Positions 31,980-35,089 of a DNA stretch of 35,089 nucleotides are shown here, piece after piece; position 1 is the stretch's first letter, and every line of letters starts with the position of its first letter. The DNA is from CAYSLU01 sp964431965 (lineage in GTDB: Bacteria; Verrucomicrobiota; Kiritimatiellia; CAIKKV01; CAYSLU01). The position numbers and the translations under genes were made by a program. Where the stretch lies: assembly GCA_964431965.1 (NCBI GenBank), contig CAYSLU010000057.1, positions 1 to 35,089 of the forward strand, in the 5' to 3' direction. The notes beneath the pieces are model-generated. The model saw only the letters and a program-made list of their open reading frames with translations. It did not search any database and was not told the origin of the DNA.

Positions 31980-33725
31980 CTAGCGCGCATACCCGAGCGA
32001 CCGGAGCTGCCGCATCGTCTTGTCGTCGAGCTGCACGGTGTTCGCGGCGCGCTGCGTTGCCCTCCGCGTGCCACACCGCTCAACGTAGATGCCGGCCGGG
32101 CCGGGCTGGACGGGCGCGCGGCCGAACGCGGCTGCCGGATCGGCCGTCTTGCGGGTGGAGGCCAGGCGCCCCTCGCGCACCCACTGCCCGGCCGTTGCGC
32201 GCCAGAACACATTGGTCTCCAGCGCCCCCGACTCGGCGCGCGCCGAGACCAGCAGCTCGGCATCCGGCGGGTCGGACTGCAGGAACAGCCGCTTGATCCC
32301 GCCCGCCGGGTAGCAGGTCCACGTCAACCGCGACCCATCCGCCGCGAGTTGCACGTCTTCCGATTCGAGATCGAGCCCGACCGGGACAAACACCGAGACC
32401 CGGCCGCGGGCGAACTCGGCGGTCAGCTCGCAGCGCCCCGCCCCCTTCAGATGGACCAGCCAGAACGGTTCTTCGTCAACCCACTGGCGCATCGCGTCGC
32501 GCATGGCGGGGGGAATCCGGTCCTCGGGCAGGCGGCGGGACTCGTCCGGCAGTTCGTAGAACTCCAGGCTGTCGTCGAGCAGGCTGTAGATCAGCTTCGC
32601 CGGCGGTGCCAGGATCGTCTTCAGAATCCGGCCTTCGAGCGTGCGCTTGGTCTCCGCGAAGTGCAGGCGGGCGGGGAGCGGCCTCCCCGCCATCGCGGGC
32701 TGCAGGTCCACTCCTTCAAACGCGTCGGGCTTCGGAATGCCCGCGCCCTTGAGGATCGTCGGCGCGACATCCAGGAGCATCACCGGATCGTCGACGCGCC
32801 GCCCGGGCGCGCCGCCCGGCTCCCGGATCATCAGCACGCTCCGGATCTCCTCCTCGTACAGTTCGGCTCCGTGCAAGGTCCACCCGTGCTCCTTAAACGC
32901 CTCTCCGTGGTCCGAGAAGATCACAACCATCGCGTCCCGCGGAACGGCGTCGAGCAGGCGGCCCACGTGGGCATCCATGTAAGCGATCTCGGCGTCATAG
33001 GCCGTCCGGATGCTGTCAAGCAACGCCGGATCGGGAAACGCGCGGCCGGGATGGCGGTATTCCCACGCGAGTTGCCGGGCCTCCGGCCCGGTCAGGGTAA
33101 CCCCGAAGCGCTCTCGATACGGGGACGGCGGATCGTAGGGGTCGTGGGCGTCATAGTAGTGAAGGAAGAGGAAGAACGGTTTGCGCGAGGCGCCGCTCAG
33201 CCACTGCAGCGCCCGATCCGTCACGTGCTCGGCCATGCCTTCGGGCGTGTCGACCTCGAACTCCCGCCATTCGTCGAAGCCGCGAGAGAAGCCCCAGTGC
33301 GGCTTCATCTGCCCGTTGTTCACGAACGCGGCCGTCTGGTAGCCGGCCCCGTGCAGGATCTCGGGCAGGTAGGGCGCCCCGGCCGCGAGCCCCCGCGCCA
33401 GGTCCTCCACGCGGTTGTGCGACGGCAGGGACGAGGTCAGCAGCGACATGTGCGACGGCAGCGTCCACGGCGCCTGGCCGCGGGCGTTGCGGAAGAGCGC
33501 GGCTCCGGATGCGAAGCGGTCGAGGTTCGGGCTCGTCGCGCGGGCATAGCCGCAGCACCCCAGGTGATCGGGCCGAACCGTGTCGATCGAGATCAGGACC
33601 ACGCTCGGCTGGCGGGACCGGCCAAACGGCAACCGCCCCGTTGCCAGGAGGATCGCAATCATGACGAAGGCCAAAGCGATCCCACCGATCAGCATTCCGC
33701 GAACCCGCGATCCGGTCTTGCTCAT
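31980..33725 (-). CDS. Membrane-anchored alkaline-phosphatase-superfamily (sulfatase-like) protein, Thr-type
   Basis: A 581-residue protein with an N-terminal membrane segment (about residues 10-30, MLIGGIALAFVMIAILLATG) and an extracytoplasmic sulfatase-fold domain. The metal Asp48 is in SVVLISIDTVRPDHLG and FSDHGEAFKEHGW gives the second metal site. The nucleophile position reads PWTLPSHMSLLTS, so Thr88 stands where true sulfatases have Cys or Ser. This is the TLPSH subgroup, which cannot form formylglycine and may be a phosphotransferase, phosphodiesterase or non-canonical hydrolase. A beta-rich domain fills residues about 430-560, and the chain ends DKTMRQLRSLGYAR, typical of the group. 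The ATG at 33725 with GGGAAG upstream is preferred to far-upstream codons that run through GC-rich non-coding sequence. Confidence 0.88.
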   Translation of the reverse strand: MSKTGSRVRGMLIGGIALAFVMIAILLATGRLPFGRSRQPSVVLISIDTVRPDHLGCCGYARATSPNLDRFASGAALFRNARGQAPWTLPSHMSLLTSSLPSHNRVEDLARGLAAGAPYLPEILHGAGYQTAAFVNNGQMKPHWGFSRGFDEWREFEVDTPEGMAEHVTDRALQWLSGASRKPFFLFLHYYDAHDPYDPPSPYRERFGVTLTGPEARQLAWEYRHPGRAFPDPALLDSIRTAYDAEIAYMDAHVGRLLDAVPRDAMVVIFSDHGEAFKEHGWTLHGAELYEEEIRSVLMIREPGGAPGRRVDDPVMLLDVAPTILKGAGIPKPDAFEGVDLQPAMAGRPLPARLHFAETKRTLEGRILKTILAPPAKLIYSLLDDSLEFYELPDESRRLPEDRIPPAMRDAMRQWVDEEPFWLVHLKGAGRCELTAEFARGRVSVFVPVGLDLESEDVQLAADGSRLTWTCYPAGGIKRLFLQSDPPDAELLVSARAESGALETNVFWRATAGQWVREGRLASTRKTADPAAAFGRAPVQPGPAGIYVERCGTRRATQRAANTVQLDDKTMRQLRSLGYAR

Positions 33726-33845
33726 GCTCTTCCCGCTTGATCCCCAGGAACGCCATGCATAGTACGCAGGCCGGCCGCAGCACGCGAGCCCCGCGGCAAC
33801 GGATGGGGCGCGGGCGAGCGGGCAGACGGCGGGCACGCACGGAAC

Positions 33846-33929
33846 GGTGGCCCGCGATCTCCGGGCGCGGGCGAGAACATGACGTGAGCCATGAGTGCGC
33901 CTGCCCGCGCCCGGAGGTCGCGGGCCACC
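33846..33929. repeat. 27-bp near-perfect inverted repeat (long hairpin)
   Basis: Left arm 33846-33872 (starting GGTGGCCCGCG) and right arm 33903-33929 (ending GTCGCGGGCCACC) are reverse complements at 26 of 27 positions, with a 30-base loop 33873-33902. The one mismatch (T at 33857) still allows a G-U pair in RNA. It is the longest stem in the window. It lies in the 352-base gap (33726-34077) between divergent genes, which otherwise holds only a promoter candidate. It could be a mobile-element end pair, a structured leader or a recombination site. Confidence 0.75.
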
Positions 33930-34000
33930 TCGGAGCGAATCGTCAACGGAACCGTCTCGGCGCACCGCCGATTGGGGCATGACTCAACACCCACGCGGCC

Positions 34001-34030
34001 TTGCGAATGGCGCCGCTCCGGCGTCATACT
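34001..34030 (+). promoter_or_regulatory. Promoter candidate for the uncharacterised gene at 34078
   Basis: TTGCGA (34001-34006) and CATACT (34025-34030) are 18 bases apart, each matching consensus at four of six positions. Initiation near 34037 would give a 40-base leader before the ATG at 34078. Confidence 0.35.
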
Positions 34031-34077
34031 GTTCCGGGAACAAGCCCCGGTGGCATCCGAGGCAGACAGGCGAAACC

Positions 34078-34866
34078 ATGCCCCTCATCGACACGGCCCA
34101 GTACATCGATCCCGGCCTCTACCTCGTGTGGCCCGACGGATCGCGGCTTGATCTCACGCGGCGCGCAATCGAGGCGAAGGCGCGCGCCATGCTGGCCGAT
34201 CCGTCCAAGATCCCCCCCCACGTCAAGGCGGCCGCCGAGTACAAGGCCTGTACCATCTGTCCGCAGCGTGATACGGACGAGATCTGCCATTCGATCATGA
34301 CGACCCTGCCGTTCATTGACGAGATCGAGCTGTATGCATCCTTTGACCGGGTCACGGCCGTCTTCAGGCAGGATGGGGATGAAATCGTTCATGTCGTGGA
34401 GACGACCATGCAGGCCGCGCTGAAATACGTCTCGATCCTGAGCCTGACGACCTACTGCGAGGTCGGCCGGAAGTACGGCACGTACTTCCACGGTGTTAAT
34501 CCACTGATGACGCCCCGCGACATCGCCCTGGCCGTGCTGCGCAGCATCTACTTCGGAGCATGCGGCGACATGTCGAAGGTGGCGGAGATCATCCACACGA
34601 TGCAGGAGGAGATCCTGCACACCACGCGCTGCCAGATGGCCCGCCTGCGCCTGATCAGCAAGAGCGACGCCTTCCTGAACGCCTTCGTTGCGGCCCACAC
34701 GACGACGGATTTCCTCTTTCTGGAGCTGAGGAAACTCCTGTGCCACACGTCCCATTCTCCATCGGCACATCCTGACACGGCATCTGAAACACCGTCCCGC
34801 TCCAGATGTGCCTCCTTGAGCCCCGGCCACCCGGACGCTCGAACGGTACGTGAGCAACACGCATGA
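34078..34866 (+). CDS. Uncharacterised conserved-looking protein with a C-terminal read-through tail
   Basis: I do not recognise a named family. The 262-residue product begins MPLIDTAQYIDPGLYLVWPD. A cysteine cluster KACTICPQRDTDEIC (Cys58, Cys61, Cys70) suggests metal binding. The middle part reads as a folded helical domain: ASFDRVTAVFRQDGDEIVHV, TTMQAALKYVSILSLTTYCE and KVAEIIHTMQEEILHTTRCQ, then DAFLNAFVAAHTTTDFLFLE. After about residue 222 the composition changes to Ser/Pro/His/Arg (HTSHSPSAHPDTAS...), with no structure apparent. That tail overlaps, in another frame, the integrase stub that follows, so the natural stop was probably lost. The ATG at 34078 has an AGG eight to nine bases upstream. 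Function unknown; it may be cytoplasmic. Confidence 0.65.
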   Translation: MPLIDTAQYIDPGLYLVWPDGSRLDLTRRAIEAKARAMLADPSKIPPHVKAAAEYKACTICPQRDTDEICHSIMTTLPFIDEIELYASFDRVTAVFRQDGDEIVHVVETTMQAALKYVSILSLTTYCEVGRKYGTYFHGVNPLMTPRDIALAVLRSIYFGACGDMSKVAEIIHTMQEEILHTTRCQMARLRLISKSDAFLNAFVAAHTTTDFLFLELRKLLCHTSHSPSAHPDTASETPSRSRCASLSPGHPDARTVREQHA

Positions 34867-35017
34867 GCACCACATGAAAGCGGTCGAGGCAATTGCCGAA
34901 AGACTCAGGAATCGGGTGCTCCCGGCGGCAAGACTGCTCGAAAATGTACTGCCAAATGTACTGCCAGGCGAAACTGGCGCTGAAGCAGGGGAACCGGTGG
35001 AACGCAGAACTGCCTGA
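34820..35017 (+). pseudogene. 3' stub of a tyrosine-recombinase integrase
   Basis: Reading from 34820 (just after a TGA at 34817) to the TGA at 35015-35017 gives about 65 codons: APATRTLERYVSNTHEHHMK, then AVEAIAERLRNRVLPAARLL and ENVLPNVLPGETG. TLERYV is the place of the nucleophilic Tyr in the last motif of phage-type integrases, followed by the usual Ala/Glu-rich exit helix. No upstream start or Arg/His catalytic boxes are in frame; the upstream sequence in this frame is stopped and the preceding gene runs through in another frame. The stub ends 17 bases before a tRNA 3' end, the classic position of integrase genes. It is best read as a remnant of an integrated element. The 12-base unit AATGTACTGCCA is repeated in tandem at 34943-34966 and encodes NVLPNVLP. 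Confidence 0.55.
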
Positions 35018-35034
35018 ACACCATCGGGTTAGGA

Positions 35035-35089
35035 TGGTGGAGCGGAGGAGATTCGAACTCCCGACCCCCACGTTGCGAACGTGATGCTC
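35035..35089 (-). tRNA. tRNA-Ala(CGC), 3' part, cut by the window edge
   Basis: On the minus strand the sequence runs from the D stem (GAGC at 35089-35086) through an anticodon stem TCACG/CGTGG with loop TTCGCAA, giving anticodon CGC. A five-base variable region, T arm GGGAG-TTCGAAT-CTCCT, acceptor strand CCGCTCC, discriminator A and an encoded CCA (35037-35035) follow. The T at position 70 allows the G3-U70 pair that identifies tRNA-Ala. The 5' third lies beyond the window. A 63-residue plus-strand frame that runs into this segment is not a gene. Confidence 0.88.

Noticed and set aside
34893..35084. A 63-residue plus-strand frame ending in RRFELPTPTLRT
   Set aside because: Its last third is the antisense of the tRNA-Ala arm, a well-known source of spurious proteins, and its first part overlaps the integrase stub in another frame.
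1..35089. CRISPR array or phage structural genes
   Set aside because: No regularly spaced direct repeats and no capsid, terminase or Cas motifs were seen. The only mobile-element traces are the integrase stub and the short repeats.

Overview
The window looks like chromosome from a free-living, GC-rich member of the PVC group, most likely Kiritimatiellota or Lentisphaerota-like, with Planctomycetota as the main alternative. This is inferred from roughly two-thirds GC, the mix of sulfatases, GH27/GH29 glycosidases, oligogalacturonate-lyase-like propellers and a heparinase-like lyase, and a short pseudopilin-type protein with a C-terminal CPSGG cysteine pair. No rRNA or ribosomal marker is present to confirm it.

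Layout. Positions 77-7339 (+) carry a Ldh2-type dehydrogenase, an unclassified toroid-type glycosidase candidate, a GH27 alpha-galactosidase, an oligogalacturonate-lyase-like propeller and a Cys-type sulfatase, mostly with ATGA overlaps. Positions 7421-10007 (+) are a tight three-gene operon: a membrane-anchored thioredoxin with a CcmH-like tail, an ABC ATPase and its permease. Positions 10017-10385 (-) hold a pseudopilin-like protein. Positions 10473-13500 (-) pair a GH29 fucosidase-like enzyme with a DUF3604/PHP metallohydrolase-like protein; divergent from them is a heparinase II/III-like gene (13726-15681, +). Positions 15751-17981 (-) hold a second GH29 enzyme followed by a nucleotidyltransferase and a small overlapping gene. 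Positions 18222-20568 (+) hold a second, metal-site-containing oligogalacturonate-lyase-like propeller and a C45-like Ntn hydrolase. Positions 20573-26767 (-) are a complete MarR - outer membrane factor - adaptor - RND pump operon with a promoter and operator-like repeats. Positions 26834-29022 (-) hold a Gfo/Idh/MocA oxidoreductase and an SGNH esterase. Positions 29358-31625 (+) hold an aldo/keto reductase and a secreted CBM9-like protein, facing a membrane-anchored Thr-type alkaline-phosphatase-superfamily enzyme (31980-33725, -). The right end holds an uncharacterised protein, what looks like the out-of-frame 3' stub of a tyrosine recombinase, and the 3' part of a tRNA-Ala.

Functionally most of the window reads as a dispersed acidic/sulfated, fucose- and galactose-containing polysaccharide-degradation region. 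Nearly all the catabolic enzymes lack a visible signal peptide, so oligosaccharides are probably finished off in the cytoplasm, with the oxidoreductases handling released sugars. No sugar importer is present here. The efflux operon and the thioredoxin/ABC operon are separate modules.

The most unusual signals are the integrase stub beside the tRNA with a neighbouring gene apparently read through into it, a 27-bp almost perfect inverted repeat at 33846-33929, the thioredoxin/CcmH-like fusion, and the pair of propellers that differ in the metal-binding His-Pro-His.
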